64,000 nt of DNA from Amycolatopsis thailandensis (GTDB taxonomy: Bacteria > Actinomycetota > Actinomycetes > Mycobacteriales > Pseudonocardiaceae): contig NZ_NMQT01000102.1 of NCBI RefSeq assembly GCF_002234405.1, forward strand, positions 79,211-143,210, read 5' to 3'. The position numbers and the translations under genes are program-made. The notes under the pieces were generated by a model. It was not told the DNA's origin and did no database searches. It saw only the letters and a program-made list of their open reading frames with translations. Every line of letters starts with the position of its first letter. Position 1 is the first letter of the stretch. Positions 9,302 to 19,396 of this stretch are shown one piece after another.

Positions 9302-9469
9302 CCAGCGCGTCCCAACAGGACTGTCCAGCTGCACCGCGCCAGATTCGGCGAGCGCCGCGCCCGGCGGCCGACGTCGCCGCGGCCCCACCACCAGCAGTTC
9401 CGGTGGCCCCACAGTCGCGTTCACGTGCCCCGCGTGAACGTCAGGAAGCACGATCAGAGAAGGGAAACA

Positions 9470-10537
9470 GTGAAGAACACGACAAGACCCCGCCGCCGTG
9501 GCGGGTTGCGTGTCGCCGTAGCGGCCCTGGCGGCGTTGATCGCCGCCGGGTTCGGTGGCGCGCCGGTCGCTGCCGCCGACGGCGGGTACCACGGCGCGGC
9601 CCCGGCCGTAGCCGCCAGCACCACCAGCCCGGCCGCTGTCGAGGGCGGAGGCGACGATGTGTCGCCGATGATCGTCCGTGGCGAACGCGCGCCGGAGGCG
9701 TACGCCGGTGCCGGGTCGATCCAGCTGAAAAGGAACGGCGTCGATGATTGGCACACCTGCAACGGTGCGCTGATCCACCCGTCGTTCGTCGTCACGGCAG
9801 GTCATTGCCTGTCCGTGCAACCGCCCGCGCCGCAGCGCGCGGACCGGGCGGGCGAGCTGGCGTGGCGGGCGTTCAAGCAGGCCCCGCCTCCGCAACAGGC
9901 CGGAGTGGGTACGCAGGCGGTTCCGCAGGATCCGTCGCAGTACACGCTGCGGATCGGGTCGGTCAACCGGCACTACGGTGGCGCCGTCCGTAAGGTCACG
10001 TCGATCTCGCTTCCGCAGTACTGGGAGTGGGGCATGCCGGATGGCGACGGCTACATCTGGGACCTCACCGTGATCCAGCTGGACCACCCGGTCCCCGGTT
10101 GGCAGGTCAAGCCCGCGAAACTCGCCTACCCCAAGGCGGGCAAGCAAACCCGGATCATCGGGTGGGGTGTGACCGACCCGGATCCGGCTCACTGGGGTGC
10201 CCCGGCACCGGCGTGGCTGCGGCAGCTCGACGTCCCGATCTCCCCGAAGGACGACTGTTCCCAGGCGGGGATCGGGCGTGGCGAGGTCTGTCTCGGCACC
10301 GCCCCCAACGGTGGCGCCGCGTGCGCCGGGGACTCCGGCGGTGGGGCATTGCAGCGGCACGGGCGGGACTGGGTCCTGGTCGGACTCGGGTCGCGCTCGA
10401 TGACGCAAGCGTGCGTCAGCTCGACGATCTACACGCAGGTCGCGGAACCGCGCTTCCTGTGGTGGATCATCCGCACCATGCACGAGCGTGATGCGCGGAC
10501 ACAGGTCACGCAGGCGGATCTGACGCTCGCGGGCTGA
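9470..10537 (+). CDS. Secreted trypsin-like serine protease (S1 family)
   Basis: A 355-residue exported protein. GTG at 9470 follows AGAGAAGGG and opens a signal peptide (basic RPRRRGG, then VAVAALAALIAAGFGGAPVA, cleavage near AAA). The mature domain has the chymotrypsin triad: His in VVTAGHC, Asp in WDLTVIQL, Ser in CAGDSGGG. Cysteine pairs fit the fold. The insertion between His and Asp (about residues 115-155, rich in Pro/Gln) is longer than in trypsin. A hairpin at 10552-10578 ends the transcript. Substrate unknown. Confidence 0.9.
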   Translation: MKNTTRPRRRGGLRVAVAALAALIAAGFGGAPVAAADGGYHGAAPAVAASTTSPAAVEGGGDDVSPMIVRGERAPEAYAGAGSIQLKRNGVDDWHTCNGALIHPSFVVTAGHCLSVQPPAPQRADRAGELAWRAFKQAPPPQQAGVGTQAVPQDPSQYTLRIGSVNRHYGGAVRKVTSISLPQYWEWGMPDGDGYIWDLTVIQLDHPVPGWQVKPAKLAYPKAGKQTRIIGWGVTDPDPAHWGAPAPAWLRQLDVPISPKDDCSQAGIGRGEVCLGTAPNGGAACAGDSGGGALQRHGRDWVLVGLGSRSMTQACVSSTIYTQVAEPRFLWWIIRTMHERDARTQVTQADLTLAG

Positions 10538-10551
10538 CCGGTGGGCGGGTC

Positions 10552-10578
10552 GGTGACCGTCCACCTCGGACGGTCGCC
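10552..10578 (+). terminator. Terminator hairpin after the serine protease
   Basis: GGTGACCGTCC, loop ACCTC, GGACGGTCGCC: an 11-bp stem with one mismatch, 14 bp after the protease stop codon. Confidence 0.55.
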
Positions 10579-10710
10579 GATCCGTCTTCTCCGCTCCCGG
10601 CACCGAGACCGCCCACAGCGGTCAGCTGAGACCGCACCCCTAGTCAGTGCTGTGGCGCACGGTATCCGTTCCTCGGCACGACTCCTACAGCCAATGTCGC
10701 TCGAACACCC

Positions 10711-10729
10711 GAGAAAGTGATCCACTGTG
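10711..10729 (+). promoter_or_regulatory. Leader motif shared with the 14969 gene start
   Basis: GAGAAAGTGATCCACTGTG at the start of the 10727 gene resembles GCAGAAAGTGATCCCCGTG at 14953-14971. Both end in a GTG start followed by TC. AGAAAG may serve as the ribosome binding site, but the shared stretch is longer than a Shine-Dalgarno and suggests a duplicated leader. Confidence 0.45.
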
Positions 10730-10912
10730 TCGCGCGCAGCACCCCGCCACACCGCAGGAAAACCCACAACTACCCCGGCGTTGACGGTCCCGGGCCAGCT
10801 CGCCCCGTACCGGCAGATGATCTCCCGGCTCGCGATCGCTGCCCTGTCCGCGATCGAGTCAGCGGACAGGGTTCCCGCCCCGGGAGTGTTCGGTGGTGAA
10901 CCAGCATGCTGA
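10727..10912 (+). CDS. Small hypothetical protein (61 aa) upstream of a DUF574 gene
   Basis: GTG 10727 follows AGAAAGTGATCCACT. The 61-residue product (middle segment QLAPYRQMISRLAIAALSAI) has a short helical core and no recognisable domain. Its TGA overlaps the ATG of the following DUF574 gene by 7 bp, which suggests translational coupling. The leader matches that of the HTH fragment at 14969, placing the two at equivalent positions in a duplicated block. Confidence 0.5.
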   Translation: MSRAAPRHTAGKPTTTPALTVPGQLAPYRQMISRLAIAALSAIESADRVPAPGVFGGEPAC

Positions 10913-11910
10913 TCGTGCGCGCTGCCGACCAGGGCATGACTCACACGGCAGAGACGTGGCGGGACGGACGCGGGCCGTACTGGGGTGGCCCCTGCCCCGC
11001 GTCGCGCGGGTGCTGCCAGCACAACCATACCCTCGCCAAACGCGCCGAGTATCAGGCACTGTGGACGGCCCTGCCGACCCGCTGCAGCACGCGCCCGCAC
11101 CCAGCGCTGGTCGACACCGTGCTCCGCAACGGTGACCACGCCACCCCGCATGACCGGCGCCTGGCCGACGAGCTCGCGCACATCTCGCTGGCCGCGCCGG
11201 CCGCGGTGCGCGAACGCGACCAGTTCACCGTTCGCGTCGTCGAGCATGCCCTCGACAGCGGCATCACCCAGTTTCTCGACCTCGGCTCCGGCCTCGTCCA
11301 CACCAGCGCCGCCTACACCGCCCTCAGCCACGCGTCGTCCAACACCGATGCCGCGCCGAGCATCGTGTTCGTGGACAACGACATCCGGGTCGACGAGCTC
11401 AATCGGGCATGGCTGCGCCAGAACGCGCACCAAGGCCCGCGGGCCACCGCGATCCGCGGGAACTGCTTCGCCGTCCCCAGGATGCTCGGACGACTTCGCG
11501 AGAGAAAGCTCCTCGACCGCCGACGGCCCGTGGGCGTCTTGATGGTCGACATCCTGCCCTTCTTCGAACGCCGCGCGCCGCGTGCCGTCCTGCGGTCTCT
11601 CGTCAGATGGCTGCCACCGGGCAGCATCATCGCGGTCACGCACCTGACCGACGAACCGTTGGTGCGCCAGCTCCCGCTCTCCACGCGCCGAGCATTGCGT
11701 GAGGACACGGCCCGCTGGTGCCGCGCCTACCAGCGTTGTGTTCCCCCACATCCCAGGACATTCACACCGGCCCGGTTCGCCACGGTGACGTCCGACCTGG
11801 AACTGCTGCCGCCAGGGATCACCAGCACCTCCTGCTGGCCGGATCCCGACACCACCCGCAACCCTCGCCCACCGTTCACCCTTGCCGCCGTCGGACGGGT
11901 CCCAGCATGA
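10906..11910 (+). CDS. DUF574 SAM-dependent methyltransferase-like protein with Cys-rich N-terminus
   Basis: A 334-residue DUF574 protein with a well-kept SAM motif: ITQFLDLGSGLVHTSAAY (DxGxG) followed by IVFVDNDIRVDELN. It also has VGVLMVDILPFFE and LPPGSIIAVTHLTDE, the usual motif IV region. The N-terminal 60 residues carry GGPCPASRGCCQHNH, a Cys/His cluster that could bind metal and is matched in the 15919 paralogue. ATG 10906 is taken because GGTGGTGA precedes it. Its stop overlaps a 21-codon frame leading to the membrane protein gene. Methyl acceptor unknown. Confidence 0.8.
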   Translation: MLIVRAADQGMTHTAETWRDGRGPYWGGPCPASRGCCQHNHTLAKRAEYQALWTALPTRCSTRPHPALVDTVLRNGDHATPHDRRLADELAHISLAAPAAVRERDQFTVRVVEHALDSGITQFLDLGSGLVHTSAAYTALSHASSNTDAAPSIVFVDNDIRVDELNRAWLRQNAHQGPRATAIRGNCFAVPRMLGRLRERKLLDRRRPVGVLMVDILPFFERRAPRAVLRSLVRWLPPGSIIAVTHLTDEPLVRQLPLSTRRALREDTARWCRAYQRCVPPHPRTFTPARFATVTSDLELLPPGITSTSCWPDPDTTRNPRPPFTLAAVGRVPA

Positions 11911-11972
11911 CCACACCCCGGGCCCGACCCGCCGCCGCTGACGAGCACGGACCCGAAGGAGATACCGCGTGA
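11907..11972 (+). CDS. Possible 21-residue coupling peptide
   Basis: An ATG at 11907 overlaps the DUF574 stop (ATGA), and this frame ends in a TGA overlapping the GTG of the membrane protein gene (GTGA). The product is MTTPRARPAAADEHGPEGDT plus Ala. It may be a real micro-protein, or a translated bridge that passes ribosomes from one gene to the next, or chance. GAAGGAGA within it is the ribosome binding site of the next gene. Confidence 0.3.
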   Translation: MTTPRARPAAADEHGPEGDTA

Positions 11973-12691
11973 ACGAGCCCAACCAGCCCAGCGCTACCCC
12001 GCCCCGAGCCCGGCGGCACCGCGGGTCCCGGCTGCGGCCTCCCGCGTCCGGGGCCAGACGCGCGCTGGCGCCTCGCCGAGCCATGCGCCTCGTCCGCCGC
12101 CGCGGTACACGAACGGTCGTGTACCGCTCCACCCTCGCCACACACCGGGATCTCTCCGGCGGCCAGAAGGGACCGAGTTTCATCGCGGACATGGCGTGGT
12201 GGGGTGGCACGATCGCCATCGGTACCGGCCTCGCGATCTGGAGCGGCAGGTCCTACCAGCCGATACCGGTGTTGGTCGGGATGGTCGCGTCAGCAGGAGT
12301 CGCCGGGGCCGTCCTGGGGCGGCTGGTGGGCTCGACGTTCCACCGCCGCCCGTGGATCCGAGGAAGCGCCCTCGTGATCCCGCTGGTAGTCGCAGTCGTG
12401 TTGTTCGATGTCGGCACGCCCGCGGACACCGGTTTCGTCCCGGACACCTCGGCCGGGATCCGCGACTACCGCGGCGGGTGCCTGTCCGGAACCGAATACA
12501 CCGCCCCAGGTTCCGCGCTCAGCATCACCACCGACACCGTGACCCTTACCGGTGTCCAGGGCGGGCAGTTGCGGTTCACCAGGACCGAGCAGCGCTGGCC
12601 GTCCCTGGCCCGTGCGGAGATCTGGGGGCTCGGTGTCGTCCCGCGCGACCGTGCGACACGTGAAGCCCTGGCAGACGTCGGTTGTGACTAG
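11969..12691 (+). CDS. Membrane protein, paralogue of the 15183 gene
   Basis: A 240-residue protein starting at GTG 11969 after GAAGGAGA. A basic N-terminal tail of about 65 residues is followed by two or three hydrophobic segments (MAWWGGTIAIGTGLAIWSG, VLVGMVASAGVAGAVLG, ALVIPLVVAVVLFDVG) and an extracytoplasmic C-terminal domain with YRGGCLSGTEYTAPG, SITTDTVTLTGVQG and a final GCD. The 15183 product shares the whole plan (ALWWGGTIALGTW, ACVAGTEYADPA, ITADTVTITGSQG). Family not recognised; role inferred only as membrane-associated. Confidence 0.7.
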   Translation: MNEPNQPSATPPRARRHRGSRLRPPASGARRALAPRRAMRLVRRRGTRTVVYRSTLATHRDLSGGQKGPSFIADMAWWGGTIAIGTGLAIWSGRSYQPIPVLVGMVASAGVAGAVLGRLVGSTFHRRPWIRGSALVIPLVVAVVLFDVGTPADTGFVPDTSAGIRDYRGGCLSGTEYTAPGSALSITTDTVTLTGVQGGQLRFTRTEQRWPSLARAEIWGLGVVPRDRATREALADVGCD

Positions 12692-12873
12692 CCGCCACGA
12701 CGCTGCGGCCGGGGCCTGGCGTGCCCGGTCCGAGCCGATCACCACACCCGACACGCTCGCCGGGCCGGCCAGATCCCCTCCCGAGATGGCCTTGGCGGCC
12801 AACCGCAACCGCGAGCTTGTATCACCCGCCGACACAGACCCACGTTTCCAACCAAGATAGGAGAACTCGTAGC

Positions 12874-14739
<1,866 letters not shown>

Positions 14740-14765
14740 CCCCTGCGGGAACTCGAGCATCGTGT

Positions 14766-14782
14766 GCGGTCCCACGGACCGC
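14766..14782 (+). terminator. Hairpin 1 after the S9 peptidase
   Basis: GCGGTCC, loop CAC, GGACCGC: 7-bp perfect stem 27 bp after the stop codon, directly followed by a longer hairpin. Confidence 0.55.
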
Positions 14783-14787
14783 CTGCG

Positions 14788-14820
14788 GCACCACGGCAGG
14801 TCCAGACCCTGCCGTGGTGC
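14788..14820 (+). terminator. Hairpin 2 after the S9 peptidase
   Basis: GCACCACGGCAGG, loop of 7 nt, CCTGCCGTGGTGC: a 13-bp perfect stem. With the preceding hairpin and the GCCGGGCCCGGC palindrome just downstream it forms a strong structured end separating the peptidase transcript from the next block. Confidence 0.7.
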
Positions 14821-14968
14821 CGCGCGGTTGCCGGGAACCAGCCCCTGCCGGGCCCGGCAAGGACTGGTGCCCCGCCGCCCGGTAGTCGACCGCACCGAGA
14901 AGGCCGCCCACACGCGCTCTCTGATTCATTGGCCCCGTTGTCCCTGAGCACCGCAGAAAGTGATCCCC

Positions 14969-15178
14969 GTGTCCAACTCGCCCCGCCCCGCCAGAACCTT
15001 CAGCCCGGCCACAGGATCCTCGGCACAGAGCCGTGAACTCGGTGCCGGGCTGCGCGGCGTCCTGCTGCGATCGGGCCGCACGCGAACGATGATCGCGGAC
15101 AGCATCGGCTGGAACGTCGGGAAACCAGGCCGGATGATCAACGGGCGCGAGCAGGCGCACCCATGCCCTGCCACCCCG
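14969..15178 (+). pseudogene. Truncated XRE/Scr1-type helix-turn-helix gene
   Basis: From GTG 14969 (after AGAAAG) the frame encodes RELGAGLRGVLLRSGRTRTM followed by IADSIGWNVGKPGRMINGRE, which fits the N-terminal HTH of actinobacterial XRE regulators (family pattern ELGARLRELR...LARRLGWSxSKVSRIExG). The family continues for another 200 residues or so, but here the homology stops near 15150 where the membrane-protein gene begins in another frame. Beyond this the open frame is a shadow of that gene. I infer a truncated gene; a short free-standing HTH peptide is the alternative. Confidence 0.5.
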
Positions 15179-15182
15179 CCGG

Positions 15183-15746
15183 ATGCGTCGTTCCGGCGGC
15201 ACCGTCCGCCGTCGCGGCACACGGTCCGTAAGCCGCGACGGCGGACGGCGGACGCCGCCGCCTGTCGTGGACGCGCTGTGGTGGGGCGGCACGATCGCCC
15301 TCGGCACGTGGCTGGCCATCCCGAGCATCAGAGTCCCTCTGCCGACACCGCTGTGGCTCGGGCTGGTCGTGACAGCCGGCGTCTCCGGAGCCGCCCTGGG
15401 ATGCCTTGCCAGGTCGCTCTTCCTCCACCGCCCCTGGCTCCGGTTCAGCACCACCACACTCCCGGTAGCCGTGGCGGTCGTGCTGATCATCATCGGCACA
15501 CCCTCCACACCGGACACCTGGCCCGGGGTGCCCGACAGCCGCCGCGCCTGCGTGGCCGGTACCGAATACGCCGACCCTGCCGTGGTCGCGATCACCGCCG
15601 ACACCGTGACCATAACCGGGTCCCAGGGCAGACGGCTGCGATTCACCCGGACCGGCCACCCGTCACAGACTCCGGCCCACGCCGAACTCCTGCCCGCCGA
15701 CCTCGAAACGCGCCTCGCGCTGGCCGCCTTCGGCTGCGACCAATAA
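15183..15746 (+). CDS. Membrane protein, paralogue of the 11969 gene
   Basis: A 187-residue protein (ATG 15183, no strong ribosome binding site). Hydrophobic segments ALWWGGTIALGTWLAIPSI, LWLGLVVTAGVSGAALG and LPVAVAVVLIIIGTP precede a domain with ACVAGTEYADPA, ITADTVTITGSQGRRLRFTR and a terminal GCDQ. It matches the 11969 product over its length but lacks the first 35 or so residues, consistent with fusion of the duplicated block to the HTH remnant. Function unknown. Confidence 0.65.
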   Translation: MRRSGGTVRRRGTRSVSRDGGRRTPPPVVDALWWGGTIALGTWLAIPSIRVPLPTPLWLGLVVTAGVSGAALGCLARSLFLHRPWLRFSTTTLPVAVAVVLIIIGTPSTPDTWPGVPDSRRACVAGTEYADPAVVAITADTVTITGSQGRRLRFTRTGHPSQTPAHAELLPADLETRLALAAFGCDQ

Positions 15747-15918
15747 CGAACAGAACAACGCACGCCGCTCAACGATCTGCCCGTACCGCCTTGTCTGCCG
15801 ACGACCCTCCTGGCCGGGAGCGCACCGACCTCGAACTCCACTGTGGACGCCACTTGGCGAGGACCCCCGACAACTGCCCGCTCGACACGATCGCCATCAT
15901 CATGACGGGAACCCTCCG

Positions 15919-16923
15919 ATGAACCCAGCACCCCGGAATCCTTCACCCGTCAAGGGACCTGACGTCGCCGACGTTCCCCCGTGCACCTGCGACTGCGCCG
16001 TGCTGCACACAGTGAGCGGGCGACTAGCGGCGCAACGGCGATGGACCCAGCAGCCGCAATCCTGTAACTGTCATCCGCGGACCGCGCAGATCGAGAACGC
16101 CCTCCGCGGTGGCCACTTCGCTGCGCCCGGTGCCCGGCGGATCGCCGACGAGCTGACCCGCATCGCCCCCTACACCGCCCAGGCGTTGCGGACCCGGGAC
16201 GCCTTCACCACGCGGGTCGTCGACGAGGCGCTGGCGCACGGGATCGACCAGTTCCTCGACCTGGGCTCCGGCTACCTCGCCACCAACGCGGCCCACGCGG
16301 TGGTCACCAGCACGGACCACGTTCCCGCACCGAGGATCGTGCTGGTCGACAACGACGACCACGTCCACACCCAGAACAGCACCGACCTCCGGCACGCCAC
16401 CAGCGACGTGCGGAACCGTACCCACCTGCTGCACCGGAACGCGTTCGCCGCCGGGCACCTGCTCCGCTACCTCGGCGCCAACGAGATCCTCGACCTGACA
16501 CGACCGGTCTGCGTGCTGCTGGTCGACCTGCTGCACTACCTCGAACCCGACATCGACCCCAGCACCGTCGTCCGACGGTTCTCGAACCGTCTCGCGCCTG
16601 GAAGCTGGCTGGCGATCTCCGTGCTGTGCGGCTACCCCCTGTATTCCTACTTCGGCAACGCCGAAGCACACGCCGAACTGCGGGAGACCACGTACAACTG
16701 GTGCCGAGTGCAGAATCAGGTGCTTCCCCCGTGTCCTCGGCCGTTGCCCTTCGCCGCGCTCAAACGGATCTTCACACGCCTGGACCTGATCGCTCCTCGC
16801 TGTCTCACCACGCCGCGACGCTGGCCCCTACGCGAAGACCACTGGATACCGCAGGCACCTTTCTCCATCACCGCCGTGGGACGAGTTCCGGGCACCCTCA
16901 GCCCAGTACAGGAGGCGACGTGA
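15919..16923 (+). CDS. DUF574 SAM-dependent methyltransferase-like protein with Cys-rich N-terminus
   Basis: A 334-residue paralogue of the 10906 product. The SAM loop is intact (IDQFLDLGSGYLATNAAH) with the acidic strand IVLVDNDDHV, then VCVLLVDLLHYLEPDI and LAPGSWLAISVLCG. The N-terminus has PPCTCDCAVLH and SCNCHPRT, a Cys/His cluster comparable in position to GGPCPASRGCCQHNH of the 10906 product. It overlaps the next gene by GTGA. Likely a methyltransferase; acceptor unknown. Confidence 0.8.
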   Translation: MNPAPRNPSPVKGPDVADVPPCTCDCAVLHTVSGRLAAQRRWTQQPQSCNCHPRTAQIENALRGGHFAAPGARRIADELTRIAPYTAQALRTRDAFTTRVVDEALAHGIDQFLDLGSGYLATNAAHAVVTSTDHVPAPRIVLVDNDDHVHTQNSTDLRHATSDVRNRTHLLHRNAFAAGHLLRYLGANEILDLTRPVCVLLVDLLHYLEPDIDPSTVVRRFSNRLAPGSWLAISVLCGYPLYSYFGNAEAHAELRETTYNWCRVQNQVLPPCPRPLPFAALKRIFTRLDLIAPRCLTTPRRWPLREDHWIPQAPFSITAVGRVPGTLSPVQEAT

Positions 16924-17054
16924 CACACCCCGGCATGACCTGGGCGCGCCGCCCCGGCCACATGCTGATCCTCGCCGGCGCCGCGCTCGCGGCCACCGTC
17001 TACGCCCTCGCGGGACGACCCCGCGTCAAGAAACGCGAGAGGCGCCATGTCTAG
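16920..17054 (+). CDS. Small single-span membrane protein (44 aa)
   Basis: GTG 16920 overlaps the DUF574 stop (GTGA) and follows AGGAGGCG, an excellent ribosome binding site. The product has a short head, one transmembrane segment (MLILAGAALAATVYALAG) and a basic tail RPRVKKRERRHV, predicting a cytoplasmic C-terminus. No family recognised. Strong coupling to the methyltransferase gene argues it is translated. Confidence 0.65.
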   Translation: MTHPGMTWARRPGHMLILAGAALAATVYALAGRPRVKKRERRHV

Positions 17055-17305
17055 CAGGAAGGTCGCACCCGCGATCGCCATGCACATGGCAACAGACCGT
17101 GCAGAAAGCTCGATGAGCTACAGCCGCGCCGGCGGCCGGACACCGATGGCGCCGCTACCAAGGTCGGCGAACGGGCGGAGGCGGGCGCGGCGGAACACCC
17201 CCTTTCCGGTACGGCTACGAGAATCACCACATGCGTCGTCGAGAACTTCCGCGCCCGGCGCCCCGTTTCACACAGCAATCCCACTCCATCGCGAAGGCCG
17301 AATCC

Positions 17306-17863
17306 ATGTTCCGCACCATGTTCACCCGGCTCCAGACCGCCACCAACACCGGTCTCGCCACCCGCCGCCTACCGCCCCCGGACGTGGGTGCCGTCGACCC
17401 TCTGGTCGCCTACCTCCTGCGGCGCGGCTGGCGGATCGTCGACCGCGATTCCCACACCACCGCGATTCTCGACTATCCCGCAAGCTTCCACAGTGGACTC
17501 AACGGCGACGATCGTCGCGTCCCGGCACTGGACAACGACTTGCAGGAACTCGAAGTGACACTCGCCCGCTGCCACGGATACTGGTTCGCCTGCTTCACCT
17601 CCTGCGGGACCGTCATCGGCTGCGACCGCCACCGCAGCGTCCCGCTCCACATCGGCGTGCACGCTCCGATCTTCACCACGGTGCTGCGCGATCTGGAAGT
17701 CCAGGCCCGCTTGGTCTCCCCGCACGAGGTCTCCCACTGCCTGCTCTTCGGCACGTGCGGCCACGAGAACACACCAAACCAGCCCTGCCAGCTTGCCCCG
17801 CTGGTCCCGGACGAACCGGCCAGCCTGCACGTGGTCCCCTGTCACAGCGAGGAAGCGGAATAG
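17306..17863 (+). CDS. Hypothetical protein of 185 residues
   Basis: ATG 17306 preceded by GCGAAGGC was chosen over an upstream in-frame ATG at 17231 with no binding site. The protein is soluble and unusually rich in Cys and His (RCHGYWFACFTSCGTVIGCD, CLLFGTCGHENTPNQPCQL), suggesting bound metal. No family recognised. Its TAG is directly followed by the ATG of the next lipoprotein gene, so the two are coupled. The 250 bp before it hold no supported gene. Confidence 0.6.
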   Translation: MFRTMFTRLQTATNTGLATRRLPPPDVGAVDPLVAYLLRRGWRIVDRDSHTTAILDYPASFHSGLNGDDRRVPALDNDLQELEVTLARCHGYWFACFTSCGTVIGCDRHRSVPLHIGVHAPIFTTVLRDLEVQARLVSPHEVSHCLLFGTCGHENTPNQPCQLAPLVPDEPASLHVVPCHSEEAE

Positions 17864-18457
17864 ATGCGCAACCCATACCCGGCGCGTGTCGCGGCCGTGA
17901 TCGCGGGCTGTCTGCTGCCCACGGCGGCGGCACTCGTCACGGCCTGCTCCTCACCGCACGTCGTCCCCGTGAATACGCCGGACACCGCCACAGTCGAGGA
18001 ACGGGAACTGGCGATCCTGCGCCAGCGCCCGGACATCGCCACCGCCGTCGCCCGCTACGAACGCCTTCTCACCGCTCTGCGGGACACGCTGTCCGCGCGG
18101 CTGCACTGGGGCCAGTGGGACCGCGGCGCCGAGATGCGGGAGAACTCCCTACCCCGCAGCTGCGCCCCGGAATTCTCCGCCATCGACGGCAACCGCGTGC
18201 CCCTGCCGCTCTGGTACACAGCCTCCCCCGACATCACCAGTCCACAATGGACTGTGGCGCGTGACCTGGTCACGGACATCGCCGCCAGGCAAGGCTTCCG
18301 ACGCGGGCGGGTGGCCTCGGACGAGCCAGGCAAATACACGATCAGCCTCATCGACGACGACGGCGCGCTCCTGAGCCTCAACGCCTTCCGCAACGCCGTG
18401 CTCGCCCTGACCACCGGATGCCATCTCAGCAACCAGCACGCCCCGTTCTCGCGCTGA
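17864..18457 (+). CDS. LppA-like lipoprotein
   Basis: A 197-residue lipoprotein: basic start, hydrophobic segment and lipobox ALVTACS (Cys about residue 28). The mature part has RPDIATAVARYERLLTALRD and SCAPEFSAIDGNR, matching my recollection of LppA-type actinobacterial lipoproteins (helical start followed by a GCGPEFAG-like segment). Function in that family is unknown. It is exported and membrane-anchored, and starts immediately after the 17306 gene stop. Confidence 0.6.
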   Translation: MRNPYPARVAAVIAGCLLPTAAALVTACSSPHVVPVNTPDTATVEERELAILRQRPDIATAVARYERLLTALRDTLSARLHWGQWDRGAEMRENSLPRSCAPEFSAIDGNRVPLPLWYTASPDITSPQWTVARDLVTDIAARQGFRRGRVASDEPGKYTISLIDDDGALLSLNAFRNAVLALTTGCHLSNQHAPFSR

Positions 18458-18526
18458 CAACCCACGACGACCCCAGTACGACACCCACCGCACCGACCAT
18501 TCACCGGACGAAGGAGCACGATCCCC

Positions 18527-19264
18527 TTGCTGCGCGACGCATTCCGACCGGGCCAGCGATGGCCCGAGCACTACCGGCAACTCACCATCATCGCCACACC
18601 CCGCCTCGACCGCCCCGAGCTACGACAGCACGGCGACGCCTTGGCCGAGCTCGTCGACACGGTCCGCTGGACCGCGCAACCCTTCCTCTCACACAGCGTG
18701 CCCGTGCCCGACAAGTGGCTGCACCAGCCAATCCACGTGATCAACCCCAGGGACTCCGACTGCCCACCCCCGGATGACACCACCCTGGCCGAACTCGTCA
18801 GCGCACTGACGTTCCAGCTCGGCCGGTGGAGCGCCTTCCCGGTCCGGTCCGGTTCACCACTCGTCGGGGTCGACACGATCACGCTCGACAACGACTTCGA
18901 CGAGCCCCTCGGCTACCTCACGCGCGACATCCGGCAGGTCGTCTCCAACGTATGCGGGCCGGCCTCGGTCCAGGACCCACCCCGGCCGGGACACCTGACC
19001 TTGTTCCATGCCTACGGGAACGAACCCCGCTTCACCCACGCCGACCACGCCCGGTTCCTCACCGACCTCGCCGCCATCCGCCCCAGCCATGCCACCTGGC
19101 CCCTGGACACTCTCCTGCTCGCCTGGGTCCGGCACAACCACCGCGAGAGCGTCTACGACTGGGAACTCGTCCACTCGTTCACCCTGCCCACACTCTTGCC
19201 CGGACATGGACACGGACACGGACATGGACCTCGGCTCGCATCCTCGACGACCGCCACGCACTAG
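18527..19264 (+). CDS. 2'-5' RNA ligase / 2H phosphoesterase-like protein
   Basis: A 245-residue protein from TTG 18527 after AAGGAG. The 2H family needs two HxTx motifs: the second is intact (GHLTLFHAYGNEP), but the first position reads KWLHQPIHVI, so the Thr of HxT is Pro. It resembles actinobacterial 2'-5' RNA ligase family proteins (WLHxTxQ..., HxTLAY). It could act on 2'-5' linkages or cyclic phosphates, or be impaired. The C-terminus carries a GHGHGHGHG run encoded by GGACAC/GGACAT repeats. Confidence 0.6.
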   Translation: MLRDAFRPGQRWPEHYRQLTIIATPRLDRPELRQHGDALAELVDTVRWTAQPFLSHSVPVPDKWLHQPIHVINPRDSDCPPPDDTTLAELVSALTFQLGRWSAFPVRSGSPLVGVDTITLDNDFDEPLGYLTRDIRQVVSNVCGPASVQDPPRPGHLTLFHAYGNEPRFTHADHARFLTDLAAIRPSHATWPLDTLLLAWVRHNHRESVYDWELVHSFTLPTLLPGHGHGHGHGPRLASSTTATH

Positions 19265-19396
19265 CAGATACGAGTTCCCTTCACACACCTCCAGACGACC
19301 ATCCACCGCATCAACACCCTCACCCTGCGCCCCTGCACTGGCTCGTTTCGCTGATGCGGCCGTATCCATGACCCGACAAGGACAACACCGGACCTC

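Noticed and set aside
14960..15922. A 320-codon protein starting with an XRE HTH.
   Set aside because: Only the first 60 residues look real; the rest is a shadow of the membrane protein gene in another frame.
17047..18264. A 405-codon plus-strand frame starting in an overlap with the 44-residue membrane protein.
   Set aside because: Apart from the first 80 codons it runs in another frame over the 17306 and 17864 genes and is Arg/Pro/His-rich; no ribosome binding site or family.
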